From Promicromonospora sukumoe 327MFSha3.1 (GTDB lineage Bacteria; Actinomycetota; Actinomycetes; Actinomycetales; Cellulomonadaceae): a stretch of 64,000 bases of DNA. Shown here one piece after another: positions 1 to 12,735 of this stretch (the stretch's first letter is position 1; every line of letters starts with the position of its first letter). The notes under the pieces are model-generated. The model saw only the letters and a program-made list of their open reading frames with translations. It was not told the DNA's origin and ran no database searches. Location: the NCBI RefSeq assembly GCF_000385135.1, contig NZ_ARQM01000012.1, positions 248,001 through 312,000 of the forward strand, read 5' to 3'. The translations under genes were made by a program, and so were the position numbers.

Positions 1-37
1 GGCGGGGGCCGGCGGGCCGAACAACATCTGACGGGGC

Positions 38-64
38 GCCCCGCCGGACCTGGTCCGGCGGGGC
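38..64. terminator. Inverted repeat, probable terminator of an upstream gene outside the window
   Basis: A perfect 13-bp stem (38-50 with 52-64) is centred on T51. It sits just before the recX terminator, so it most likely ends a gene lying to the left of the window. There is no T tract, as is usual for hairpin terminators in high-GC actinobacteria. Direction of use is inferred. Confidence 0.5.
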
Positions 65-77
65 CGCTGTCAGGTAT

Positions 78-133
78 CGACGAGAGGCCGGGTGGTCGGC
101 AGCGGACGCTGCTCATCACCCGGCCTCTCGTCG
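78..133 (-). terminator. Terminator of the recA-recX unit
   Basis: A 17-bp perfect outer stem (78-94 with 117-133) encloses a small 5-bp hairpin (99-103 with 108-112). It begins 9 bases past the recX stop codon, the right place to end recA-recX transcription. It lacks a T tract. Confidence 0.65.
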
Positions 134-142
134 GTCTGGGGC

Positions 143-856
143 TCAGTCCTCGGCGTAGCCGAGGTCGTCCGTCTCCTCGCCCTCCGCGGCGAGCGCGTCC
201 TTGACCAGCTCGAAGGCCAGGCCGGGCGCGTAGCCCTTGCGCGCGAGGGAACCGACGGCGCGGCGCACCCGCACCTGGCGCTCCAGGCTGCGCGTGCGGG
301 TGACGAGCTTGGTGGCCAGCTTCGCCCCCGCGGCCCGCTCGTCGTCGGAGTCGAGCTGGTCGAGGGCCTCGACGGCGGTGTCCTCGTCGATGCCCCGCCG
401 GCGCAGCTCCGCGGCGATGCCGCGGCGGGCCAGCCCGCGCTCGGCGTGCCGGGTGCGCACGATGGTCTCGGCGTAGGTCGCGTCGTCCACCAGGCCCACC
501 TCGCCGAACCGGTCGAGCACCTGGACGACGACGTCCTCCGGGTAACCCTTGCGGGCCAGCGACTGCTCGAGCTCGCGGCGGGACTTCTGCGCCGCCGTCA
601 GGATCCGGAGGACGACCTCGCGGGTCTTCTCGACGGCGTCGTCCCGGCTGATCTCGCCGGCCTCCAGGCGCTCCGCGACGGTGCGCCGCGGTGCCCGTTC
701 GCCGGTGCCGCGCCGCCCTCGGCCGCTCGGACGGCGACCATCGCGGGCGGCCTCGCGACCGCCCTCCCAGCTGCTCTCCGCTCCGCCCTCCTGGGCGGCC
801 GGACGGCCCCGACGCTTCCCCACGCCGGGACCGTCCGATGGATCACCGTACTGCAC
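143..856 (-). CDS. recX: Regulatory protein RecX
   Basis: RecX binds RecA filaments and limits RecA recombinase and co-protease activity in the cytoplasm. The conserved part is the last 165 or so residues: three-helix RecX repeats with typical segments such as SRRELEQSLARKGY and GLVDDATYAETIVRTRH. The first 70 residues are Arg/Pro/Gly-rich and probably disordered. I chose the GTG at 854-856, one base after the recA stop codon, which implies translational coupling to recA; a longer reading would run into the end of recA. At 237 residues it is longer than most RecX proteins because of this N-terminal extension, so a shorter start inside the tail is possible. The gene follows recA as in other actinobacteria and would be co-induced in the SOS response. 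Confidence 0.92.
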   Translation of the reverse strand: MQYGDPSDGPGVGKRRGRPAAQEGGAESSWEGGREAARDGRRPSGRGRRGTGERAPRRTVAERLEAGEISRDDAVEKTREVVLRILTAAQKSRRELEQSLARKGYPEDVVVQVLDRFGEVGLVDDATYAETIVRTRHAERGLARRGIAAELRRRGIDEDTAVEALDQLDSDDERAAGAKLATKLVTRTRSLERQVRVRRAVGSLARKGYAPGLAFELVKDALAAEGEETDDLGYAED

Positions 857-857
857 G

Positions 858-2078
858 TCAGAACGGTGCCTTCTCGGCGGCCGCCTCCGCCTTGGCGGCG
901 GTCTTGGCCGCCGTCGTCTTGGTGGCGGTCTTCGCACGCGTCGTGGTCGACTTCGTGGCCTTGGCGGTCGTGGTCGTCCGCGAGGACGAGCTGGCCGCCG
1001 CGACGGTGCCCGTGGGCCCGTCGCCCTCGGTCGCCGACGAGAGCGGGGCGCCCGCGGCCGGGTCCGCCGGGGCGTCGACCTTCGGTCCGACGCCCAGCTT
1101 CTCCTTGACGCGCTTCTCGATGTCGTTGGCGAGGTCCGGGTTGTCGCGCAGGAAGGACCGCGCGTTCTCCTTGCCCTGGCCGAGCTGGTCGCCCTCGTAG
1201 GTGAACCACGAGCCGGACTTGCGCACGAAGCCGTGCTCCACGCCCATGTCGATGAGCCCGCCCTCGCGGGAGATGCCCACCCCGTACAGGATGTCGAACT
1301 CCGCCTGCTTGAACGGCGGCGCCATCTTGTTCTTGACGACCTTGACGCGGGTGCGGTTACCGACCGCGTCCGTACCCTCCTTGAGGGTCTCGATGCGCCG
1401 GATGTCGAGGCGGACCGAGGCGTAGAACTTCAGCGCCTTGCCACCGGTGGTGGTCTCGGGCGAGCCGAAGAACACACCGATCTTCTCGCGGAGCTGGTTG
1501 ATGAAGATCGCGGTGGTGCCGGACGCGCTGAGCGCACCGGTGATCTTGCGCAGGGCCTGGGACATCAGGCGGGCCTGGAGACCCACGTGGCTGTCACCCA
1601 TCTCGCCCTCGATCTCGGCCTTCGGCGTCAGGGCCGCGACGGAGTCGATGACGATGATGTCGAGCGCACCGGAGCGGATCAGCATGTCCGTGATCTCGAG
1701 GGCCTGCTCGCCGGTGTCCGGCTGCGAGACCAGGAGGGCGTCGGTGTCGACGCCGAGCTTCTTGGCGTACTCCGGGTCGAGCGCGTGCTCCGCGTCGATG
1801 AACGCCGCGATGCCACCCTGGCGCTGGGCGTTGGCCACCGCGTGCAGCGCGATGGTCGTCTTACCCGAGGACTCGGGGCCGTAGACCTCGACGATGCGGC
1901 CGCGGGGAAGACCCCCGATGCCGAGTGCGACGTCCAGGGCGATCGAACCGGTGGGGACCACCTCGATGGGGGCGCGGGTCTCTTCGCCGAGGCGCATGAC
2001 CGAGCCCTTGCCGAAGTTACGGTCGATCTGTGCGAGGGCCGCCTCGAGGGCCTTCTCGCGGTCTGCTGGTGCGGGCAT
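858..2078 (-). CDS. recA: Recombinase RecA
   Basis: RecA is the ATP-dependent strand-exchange protein of homologous recombination and the co-protease that triggers LexA self-cleavage. The Walker A loop GPESSGKTT lies near residues 65-73, and the DNA-binding loops and filament core are intact. No intein interrupts the gene, unlike in Mycobacterium tuberculosis. The C-terminal tail, about 60 residues, is Ala/Thr/Lys-rich and low in complexity. The ATG at 2076-2078 gives the usual start [15 protein letters not shown]; a longer in-frame reading would run through the promoter region. A LexA-type box lies 156 bases upstream, so SOS control is expected. recX follows after one base. Length is 406 residues, a little long because of the tail. 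Confidence 0.98.
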   Translation of the reverse strand: MPAPADREKALEAALAQIDRNFGKGSVMRLGEETRAPIEVVPTGSIALDVALGIGGLPRGRIVEVYGPESSGKTTIALHAVANAQRQGGIAAFIDAEHALDPEYAKKLGVDTDALLVSQPDTGEQALEITDMLIRSGALDIIVIDSVAALTPKAEIEGEMGDSHVGLQARLMSQALRKITGALSASGTTAIFINQLREKIGVFFGSPETTTGGKALKFYASVRLDIRRIETLKEGTDAVGNRTRVKVVKNKMAPPFKQAEFDILYGVGISREGGLIDMGVEHGFVRKSGSWFTYEGDQLGQGKENARSFLRDNPDLANDIEKRVKEKLGVGPKVDAPADPAAGAPLSSATEGDGPTGTVAAASSSSRTTTTAKATKSTTTRAKTATKTTAAKTAAKAEAAAEKAPF

Positions 2079-2233
2079 GTGCAACACCTTCGGTCTCTGG
2101 GCGCTGTGTGCGCCGACATGGATGGCTCTGTACGTCGTTGCCGACCGTACGCGGAGCCACTGACACGGACGCCTGCTCCGGCCGCCGCCTGTGGACGACG
2201 TTCCGGAATCCGTGCCTGTGGTCAAAGTCTAGC

Positions 2234-2247
2234 CGAACGCGTGTTCG
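2234..2247. promoter_or_regulatory. LexA (SOS) box upstream of recA
   Basis: CGAACGCGTGTTCG is an inverted repeat of CGAAC/GTTCG with a 4-base spacer. It matches the actinobacterial LexA operator known from mycobacteria. It lies between the end of the DUF3046 gene and recA, in the recA leader or promoter. No other match with a 4-base spacer was noticed in the window. Confidence 0.85.
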
Positions 2248-2328
2248 AGGCAAGGCAGGACACACCGGTGTGTCGCGGGACATCTCGGCGAGCCCCGCGC
2301 GGGCTGCCGATCAGGCGGTGGCGGCCGG

Positions 2329-2565
2329 TCAGCGACGCGGCGGCGGGGCCTGCCGGTACTTGTCGGTGCCCCACCGGTCGGCGTCCGGCACGTCCAGCGC
2401 GTCGCACAGCGCGTGCCACACGTCGCGCGGCTCGTCGCCGTCCTCCAGGGCCGCCGCCGGGGTCCGCCCGTCCAGCGTCGGGAGCACCTGCTCGCGCGCC
2501 AGGGCCCGCCCGTAGGCAGGACCGAAGACCTCGTCGACCAGCTGCCAGAAATCCCGTTCGCGCAC
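2329..2565 (-). CDS. DUF3046 family protein
   Basis: A 78-residue conserved actinobacterial protein of unknown function, recognised by the N-terminal FW..V.E.FG..Y pattern, the central DGRT-AALEDG segment and the final W-A-C-AL-VP-ADRWG block. It is small, acidic to neutral, and has no signal peptide or membrane segment. It lies directly upstream of recA on the same strand, as its homologue does in mycobacteria (the Rv2738c position), so it may contribute transcripts reading into recA. The LexA box lies downstream of this gene, so SOS control would fall on recA rather than on it. Function is unknown. Confidence 0.85.
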   Translation of the reverse strand: MRERDFWQLVDEVFGPAYGRALAREQVLPTLDGRTPAAALEDGDEPRDVWHALCDALDVPDADRWGTDKYRQAPPPRR

Positions 2566-2633
2566 CCGTCAACCCTACGACGCCGGGAGACCTCCCCCGG
2601 CCCGTGTCAGTGGTCGGGGACACAATGGGGACC

Positions 2634-7724
<5,091 letters not shown>

Positions 7725-8659
7725 GCGCCAGGGCCGGGCCCGGGCCGTCGAGGGCGGCGAGCGGGTCGGGCTGCCCCTCCGGTCCCTCACGGTCGATGGT
7801 GGCCGCGAGCAGGAACAGGTAGCCGATCATGATGACGAAGCCCACGCGCTCGATGAGGCCGAAGGCGGCGATGCCCGAGTCGGCGAGGTAGACGAGCGAC
7901 AGGTGGATCACGAGGAACAGCGCGACCATGATCCCCAGCGCCCGGGCGGCCGACCGCAGGGAGCGCGGGAGCGACGAGCGGGGGCGGACGATCGAGCGCT
8001 CAAGGCTCAGCCCGACGACGGGGAGCACGCAGAACGCCGTGGCGGCGCTGACCCGGTGGATGATCGCCGACATCGAGGCCTCCGTCCCCGGCGGGTCCGT
8101 GGGGAACGCGCCCACCAGCACCATGGCGATCGCGAAGACGATCATCGCGGCGGCGGGCACCGGGCCGACGGCCAGCCCCGCGCGGTACATCCGCACGGTG
8201 AGGATCAGCCCGAGCACGGCCAGGATCACCCCGCCCGCGAGGATCATCTCGCCGCCCATGGGCACGAAGGCGTACCAGCTGATCGGGTCGAGCACCGGGT
8301 CCACGACGGAGGCGCCCACCACGTGCGCGGCGATCATCGGCAGCAGTGCGGTGGCGCCGAACCAGCTCACGGTGCGGGTGCTGCGGGGGTCTGGGGACTC
8401 AATCGGCTGGTCCGGGTGTCTGCCCAGGTCAGCGCCAACTACGGTCATGGGACAAGAGTCGTGTAACGGACGGCGGAAAGCCATCGGGTTTACCCCCGGT
8501 CACGCCCTGAACCGCACTCGGGGCCATCCCTGACCGACCTGCGGGGGCCTGGACCCCCGGAACGGGGCCGATCCGGATCACATGGGTGATATGCCGGTTG
8601 TGCCGCCTTCCCGGGCCGGGCGCACACTACGCTGAAACCCCACGACGAGGGGAGCGGCC

Positions 8660-9457
8660 GTGCCCGAGGGGGATGTCCTGCGTCTCACCGCCGAGCGGCT
8701 GACCGCCGCGCTGCGCGGCCTGCCGCTCGTCCGTGCGGAGCTGCGGTGGCCCAGCGCCGGCGCCGCGCACCTGACCGGCGCGACCGCGCTGGAGACCAGC
8801 GCGTACGGCAAGCACCTGCTCACCCGGCTCGACGACGGTCGGACGCTGCACACCCATCTGCGGATGGACGGCTACTGGCGGGTGCACCGCACCGGTTCAC
8901 GGGAGGCCACGGCCCGGCATCCGGCCGTCCGGGTCGTGCTCGCGACCGACGCCTGGACCGCCATCGGCTGGCACCTCGGGATGCTCGACCTGCTGCGCAC
9001 CCACGACGAGAGCCGCATCCTGAACGGCCTGGGCCCGGACGTGCTGGGCGACGACTTCCCCACCGCCGGGCTGGCCGACGGCGTCGCGCGGCTCGTGCGG
9101 GAGCCCGACCGGCCCCTGTGCGCCACCCTGCTGGACCAGCGCACGGTCGCGGGCCTGGGCACCATCTGGATGGCGGAGTCCCTGTTCGCGCGGCGCCTGT
9201 GGCCGTGGCTGCCGGCGGGCTCCCTGCCGCAGGGCGAGCGGACGGTCCTGCTGCGCACCGCGCGGCGGCTCATGGAGCGGAGCGTCGCCGTGGGCCGGGC
9301 CCGCGGGCTCGGCTCGGTCGAGCTGCACGTGCACGGCCGCGCGGGCCGGCCGTGCCACCGGTGCGGCACCCCCATCGCCGTCGGGACGGCCAACGAGAAG
9401 CCCTACGAGCGGCCCGTCTTCTGGTGCCCCACCTGCCAGGCGCCGGGTCCGGAGTGA
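8660..9457 (+). CDS. nei2: Endonuclease VIII-like DNA glycosylase Nei2
   Basis: A base-excision repair enzyme of the Fpg/Nei family, a bifunctional glycosylase/AP lyase acting on oxidised bases. The start is fixed by chemistry: Pro2 and Glu3 of MPEGD are the catalytic residues after Met removal, so GTG 8660 is the true start, with a GAGGGGAG ribosome site just before it. The helix-two-turn-helix region (QRTVAGLGTIWMAE) and a C-terminal four-Cys zinc finger (CHRCG then CPTC, with the preceding Arg in ERPVFW) are complete. MPEGD rather than MPELPE points to the Nei branch. lhr upstream matches the lhr-nei2 neighbourhood of mycobacteria, which suggests a shared repair role. Confidence 0.92.
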   Translation: MPEGDVLRLTAERLTAALRGLPLVRAELRWPSAGAAHLTGATALETSAYGKHLLTRLDDGRTLHTHLRMDGYWRVHRTGSREATARHPAVRVVLATDAWTAIGWHLGMLDLLRTHDESRILNGLGPDVLGDDFPTAGLADGVARLVREPDRPLCATLLDQRTVAGLGTIWMAESLFARRLWPWLPAGSLPQGERTVLLRTARRLMERSVAVGRARGLGSVELHVHGRAGRPCHRCGTPIAVGTANEKPYERPVFWCPTCQAPGPE

Positions 9458-9495
9458 CGCCGGCGCCGCTCGGCAGGACAGGCCGGCGGAGACAC

Positions 9496-9530
9496 GACGA
9501 GGGCGGAGCACCAGGTGCTCCGCCCTCGTC
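9496..9530. terminator. Bidirectional terminator between nei2 and clgR
   Basis: A 35-bp perfect inverted repeat: 17-bp arms 9496-9512 and 9514-9530 around A9513. It lies between the convergent ends of nei2 and clgR, so it can serve both. It lacks a T tract. Confidence 0.75.
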
Positions 9531-9560
9531 CTAAGGCGCTGCTCGGGGGCAGCTGCCAGG

Positions 9561-9914
9561 TCAGCCCACCGGCGCCAGGTCGGACTGCTCGACGTCCCGC
9601 CGCGCTGCGGTCCGCTCGCCTCCCCTGGCCAGCAGCCCGGCGACGAAGTCCGCCGGGATGGTGTCCGGAATCTGGAATCCTTCGGCAACCGCCACGCGGT
9701 CGCTCACCTCACGCAGCACCAAGGACAGCGGCACGTCGAGCGCTTCGCAGATGGAACCCAGAAGTTCGGACGACGCCTCCTTCTGCCCTCGCTCCACCTC
9801 GCTGAGGTAACCCAGCGACACTCGCGCCGCCGACGACACCTCGCGGAGGGTGCGCCCCTGACGCTGCCGCGTGTCTCGCAGCACGTCTCCGATTTCTCGC
9901 CGTAGTACGACCAT
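9561..9914 (-). CDS. clgR: ClgR-type XRE transcriptional regulator
   Basis: A 117-residue cytoplasmic regulator with an N-terminal cro/C1-type helix-turn-helix (about residues 12-66, including [20 protein letters not shown]). The family activates clp protease genes and other stress genes in actinobacteria. The identity rests on that domain and on position: as in mycobacteria, it follows pgsA on the same strand in the recA-ftsK neighbourhood. The start at ATG 9912-9914 has an AAAGGGGG ribosome site 6 bases upstream. The reading frame stays open far upstream, but that part has poor codon structure and covers the promoter region. ClgR proteins are usually short-lived Clp substrates; the C-terminus here (LAPVG) is non-polar. 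I could not assign a ClgR operator. Confidence 0.85.
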   Translation of the reverse strand: MVVLRREIGDVLRDTRQRQGRTLREVSSAARVSLGYLSEVERGQKEASSELLGSICEALDVPLSLVLREVSDRVAVAEGFQIPDTIPADFVAGLLARGGERTAARRDVEQSDLAPVG

Positions 9915-10161
9915 CTCGCGCCCCCTTTCAGTGCCTGTCCCTGTCCTCACGCCCTGTCCTGGCTGGACCGGCCGTGCCTTGCGTGTGGTACGTCCCCCGG
10001 GTGCGGAGGTCGTTCTACCGTACCCCGCGCTCGAAGAGTTCTTGCGCCGGCCCCGAGTGGTCGGCTTGTTCGTGATCACACCGGGACCAACGCCGCTGGT
10101 ATGAGCCTTGTTCCCGAAGTGTGCCCGCGTCAAGCCCTGTGCAAGATTAGGCCAAGAAGTT

Positions 10162-10683
10162 TCACTTGTCTGTAACTTCTGGGAGCCTAACTTGCTCCGC
10201 ATCGCTTTTTTCACCCGGCAGCTCGCTGACGAGCAGCGACGCCATCTCGATCACGCCGCGGGCGGCGTCGTCGATGATCCGGGGCCGGTCGCCCGACAGG
10301 TCCAGGCGGTGCACCTCGGACGCCAGCGGGGTGCTGACTGCGACGAACACCACACCCGGCGCTTGACCGTCCTGCGGGTCCGGACCGGCCACGCCGGTCG
10401 TCGCGAGGCCGACGTCGGCGCCCGTGGCCGTGCGCACGCCGGCCGCCATCTGGGCGGCCACCGCCTCGTCCACGGCCCCGCGCTCGGCGAGCAGGTCGGC
10501 GTCCACGCCGAGCAGGCCGGCCTTCAGGTCGGTGGCGTAGGCGACGACGCCGCCGCGCAGCACCTTGGACGCGCCGGGGACCGACACGAGCGTCGCCGTG
10601 ACGAGCCCGCCCGTGAGCGACTCGGCCACGCCGATGGTCCACCCACGGGCGGCGGCCGCCGCCAGCAGGCGCGCCGCCGTCAT
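10162..10683 (-). CDS. cinA: CinA C-terminal domain protein (nicotinamide-nucleotide amidohydrolase type)
   Basis: A 173-residue stand-alone CinA C-terminal (PncC) domain. PncC enzymes deamidate nicotinamide mononucleotide to nicotinate mononucleotide for NAD recycling. Typical features are the [21 protein letters not shown] motif region near residues 19-39, the [15 protein letters not shown] segment, and [20 protein letters not shown]. The N-terminal molybdopterin-binding half of full CinA is absent, as in many actinobacteria. The start ATG at 10681-10683 overlaps the pgsA stop codon by two bases, so the genes are translationally coupled. The last 17 codons, including a run of six A, are more AT-rich than the rest, suggesting a recent change of the C-terminus. 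Enzyme activity is inferred from family. Confidence 0.9.
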   Translation of the reverse strand: MTAARLLAAAAARGWTIGVAESLTGGLVTATLVSVPGASKVLRGGVVAYATDLKAGLLGVDADLLAERGAVDEAVAAQMAAGVRTATGADVGLATTGVAGPDPQDGQAPGVVFVAVSTPLASEVHRLDLSGDRPRIIDDAARGVIEMASLLVSELPGEKSDAEQVRLPEVTDK

Positions 10684-11270
10684 GACCGCGCTGCCCGGGC
10701 CCGCGCGTCCCGGCGGATCTTCCAGCCCTGGTAGACGTACTCCAGGCCCGTCACGACCGTCACGACGAACGCGGCCAGCAGCACGACCCAGGCGATCACG
10801 GTGAGCCAGTCGAGACCGTCCCGCGGGAGCAGGAACAGCGAGATCGCCACGCTCTGCAGCACCGTCTTGAGCTTGCCGCCCCGGGACGCGGGCATCACCT
10901 CGTACTTGACCATGCCCAGGCGCATGAACGTGATGCCGAGCTCGCGCACCAGGATGATCACGGGGATCCACCAGGGCAGCTCGCCCAGCGGGATCCAGAG
11001 CAGGATCAGGGCGGCGCCCACGAGCAGCTTGTCCGCGATCGGGTCGAGCAGCTTGCCCAGGTCGGTGATGAGGCCCCGCGACCGCGCGAGGTAGCCGTCG
11101 ACCTTGTCCGACACCGCCGCGACCACGAAGATCGCCGTGGCCACGAGCCGCCAGGTCGTGTCGTCCCCGCCTTCGACGAGAAGTGCCCAGGCGAAGAACG
11201 GGACCATGGCGATGCGAATCATCGTGACGATGTTCGCAATGTTCCAGGGCGACGGAGCGTCGGTGACCAT
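10680..11270 (-). CDS. pgsA: CDP-diacylglycerol-glycerol-3-phosphate 3-phosphatidyltransferase
   Basis: An integral membrane enzyme of the CDP-alcohol phosphatidyltransferase family. It makes phosphatidylglycerol phosphate, the precursor of phosphatidylglycerol and cardiolipin. The family motif D-x2-D-G-x2-A-R-x8-G-x3-D-x3-D is complete at about residues 54-77 (DKVDGYLARSR through DPIAD). There are about five membrane helices, and length (196) is normal. The enzyme could instead be another PgsA-like phosphatidyltransferase, since actinobacteria carry several; the neighbours ftsK, cinA and clgR match mycobacterial pgsA3. It is translationally coupled to cinA. Confidence 0.9.
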   Translation of the reverse strand: MVTDAPSPWNIANIVTMIRIAMVPFFAWALLVEGGDDTTWRLVATAIFVVAAVSDKVDGYLARSRGLITDLGKLLDPIADKLLVGAALILLWIPLGELPWWIPVIILVRELGITFMRLGMVKYEVMPASRGGKLKTVLQSVAISLFLLPRDGLDWLTVIAWVVLLAAFVVTVVTGLEYVYQGWKIRRDARARAARS

Positions 11271-11391
11271 TGCCCCAGCCTAGCCGCGGATCGTCCGCCC
11301 CCCGGACCGCACACGGTCCCACGGGCGGCTCCCGCGCCCTCGCCCCGCGCGTCCGCTCGCTCCCCCGCCGGGCCTGCCATAACATCCGAGG

Positions 11392-12669
11392 GTGGCCAAC
11401 GTCGGCGCCCTGCGGCTCCTCGCATCCGCGACCGTGACCTGCGCACTCGTCACGACGGCCGCGGGCTGCACGCTCCTAGCCGACCCGGGCTCGGCACCGC
11501 CGTCCGCCGGCTCGGGCGACCCAGGGACGACGTCGACCCCCGTCGCCTCGTCCGCGACGCCGACCCCCTCCCCGTCCCCCACCCCGCAGGACGTCGAGCT
11601 CACGCTGCTCGCCGGCGGCGACGTGCTCACCCACACGCCCGTGAACGACTCCGCGACCGGGCCGGACGGCATCGACTACTCGCCGCTGCTGGCGGGCATC
11701 GACCCCTGGGTGGAGCACGCGGACCTGGCCCTGTGCCACCTGGAGGTGCCGGTCGCGCCGCCCGGCACGCGGCCGTCGGGCTACCCGGTGTTCCGCGCGC
11801 CGAAGGAGATCGTCCGCGACCTGGGCGAGCAGGGCTGGGACGGCTGCTCGACGGCGTCCAACCACTCGGCCGACTCGGGGTTCGACGGCATCGCGGCGAC
11901 CCTCGACGCGCTGGACGACGCCGGGATGGGCCACGTCGGTACGGCGCGTGACGAGCGCGAGTCGCTCGAACCCCAGCTCTACGAGCTGCGCCGGGAGGGC
12001 CGGACCGTCACGGTCGCGCACCTGGCCGCGGCCTACGGGCTGAACGGCCTGGAGCCACCCGCCGGGCCCTGGTCGGTGGACCTCATCGACGCGGACCGGA
12101 TCGTCGAGCAGGCCCGGGCGGCCCGGGACGCGGGCGCGGACCTGGTCGTGGTGAGCCTGCACGACGGCACCGAGTACGTCACCGAGCCCACCGAGCACCA
12201 GCGGAAGACCGTCCGGGCGCTGGCCCGCTCGCGGCAGGTCGACCTGGTGATCGGGCACCACGCGCACGTGCCGCAGCCGCTGACGCACCTGGGCGGCGGG
12301 CCGGGCGGCGACGGGATGTGGGTGGCCTACGGCCTCGGCAACCTCCTGTCCAACCAGGGCAAGGAGTGCTGCGTGGCGGCGTCCGCCGTCGGGCTGCTGC
12401 TGGTGGCGGACGTCGTCCAGCCGCCGAACGGCCCGGCCCGGGTCACGGACGCGCGCTGGGCCGCGACCACGGTCGACCGCGCCGCCGGGCACCGGCTGCG
12501 CGCCACGCGCGACGCCCTGGCGCACCCCGAGGAGGGGCAGCTCGGCACCGCCGAGCTGGAGCAGCGCCTGCGGATCGCACGGACCGCGGCCGGGACCGCC
12601 GCGGACGAGCAACGGCAGCCGCCGAAGGACGACGCGGGCAAGGCGCCGAAGGTCATCCGCCGCGACTGA
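11392..12669 (+). CDS. CapA-family putative lipoprotein (metallophosphatase fold)
   Basis: A 425-residue exported protein with a signal peptide ending in the lipobox TAAGC (Cys26), so it is probably anchored to the outer face of the membrane. A Ser/Thr/Pro-rich linker (about residues 35-65) leads to a CapA/PGA-synthesis domain, a calcineurin-like fold with likely metal ligands in GGDVLTH, the NHSADSG motif, SLHDG and GHHAHV. Family members take part in poly-gamma-glutamate or capsule synthesis in Bacillus, but most actinobacterial ones have no assigned role, and no capB/capC partner is nearby. GTG 11392 with TAACAT seven bases upstream suggests a leaderless message. It stands alone, convergent with ftsK. 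Confidence 0.85.
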   Translation: MANVGALRLLASATVTCALVTTAAGCTLLADPGSAPPSAGSGDPGTTSTPVASSATPTPSPSPTPQDVELTLLAGGDVLTHTPVNDSATGPDGIDYSPLLAGIDPWVEHADLALCHLEVPVAPPGTRPSGYPVFRAPKEIVRDLGEQGWDGCSTASNHSADSGFDGIAATLDALDDAGMGHVGTARDERESLEPQLYELRREGRTVTVAHLAAAYGLNGLEPPAGPWSVDLIDADRIVEQARAARDAGADLVVVSLHDGTEYVTEPTEHQRKTVRALARSRQVDLVIGHHAHVPQPLTHLGGGPGGDGMWVAYGLGNLLSNQGKECCVAASAVGLLLVADVVQPPNGPARVTDARWAATTVDRAAGHRLRATRDALAHPEEGQLGTAELEQRLRIARTAAGTAADEQRQPPKDDAGKAPKVIRRD

Positions 12670-12675
12670 CCGACA

Positions 12676-12723
12676 ACGTGTCAGACGCTCAGATCACCAG
12701 GGGGATCTGAGCGTCTGACACGT
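12676..12723. terminator. Hairpin, copy 1 of a dispersed family; bidirectional terminator
   Basis: A 20-bp perfect stem (12676-12695 with 12704-12723) with an 8-base loop, ACCAGGGG. It lies between the convergent capA-like gene and ftsK, 7 and 13 bases from their stops. The arm ACGTGTCAGACG-N2-CAGATC recurs at 38531-38578 and 61729-61776, so this is a repeated element rather than a one-off terminator. Confidence 0.8.
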
Positions 12724-12735
12724 GGCGAGGGACGG

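Noticed and set aside
549-2633. In-frame open upstream extension of Lhr
   Set aside because: It lies antisense to recX, recA and the recA promoter, has Arg/Pro/Ser-rich shadow composition, and the helicase fold begins at 2634.
9915-10214. Longer ClgR reading frame and a possible cinA-clgR frameshift fusion at a run of six A
   Set aside because: The upstream part has no recognisable domain or codon bias. ClgR has a proper ribosome site before 9914, and the frames differ by one base without a conserved slippery heptamer.
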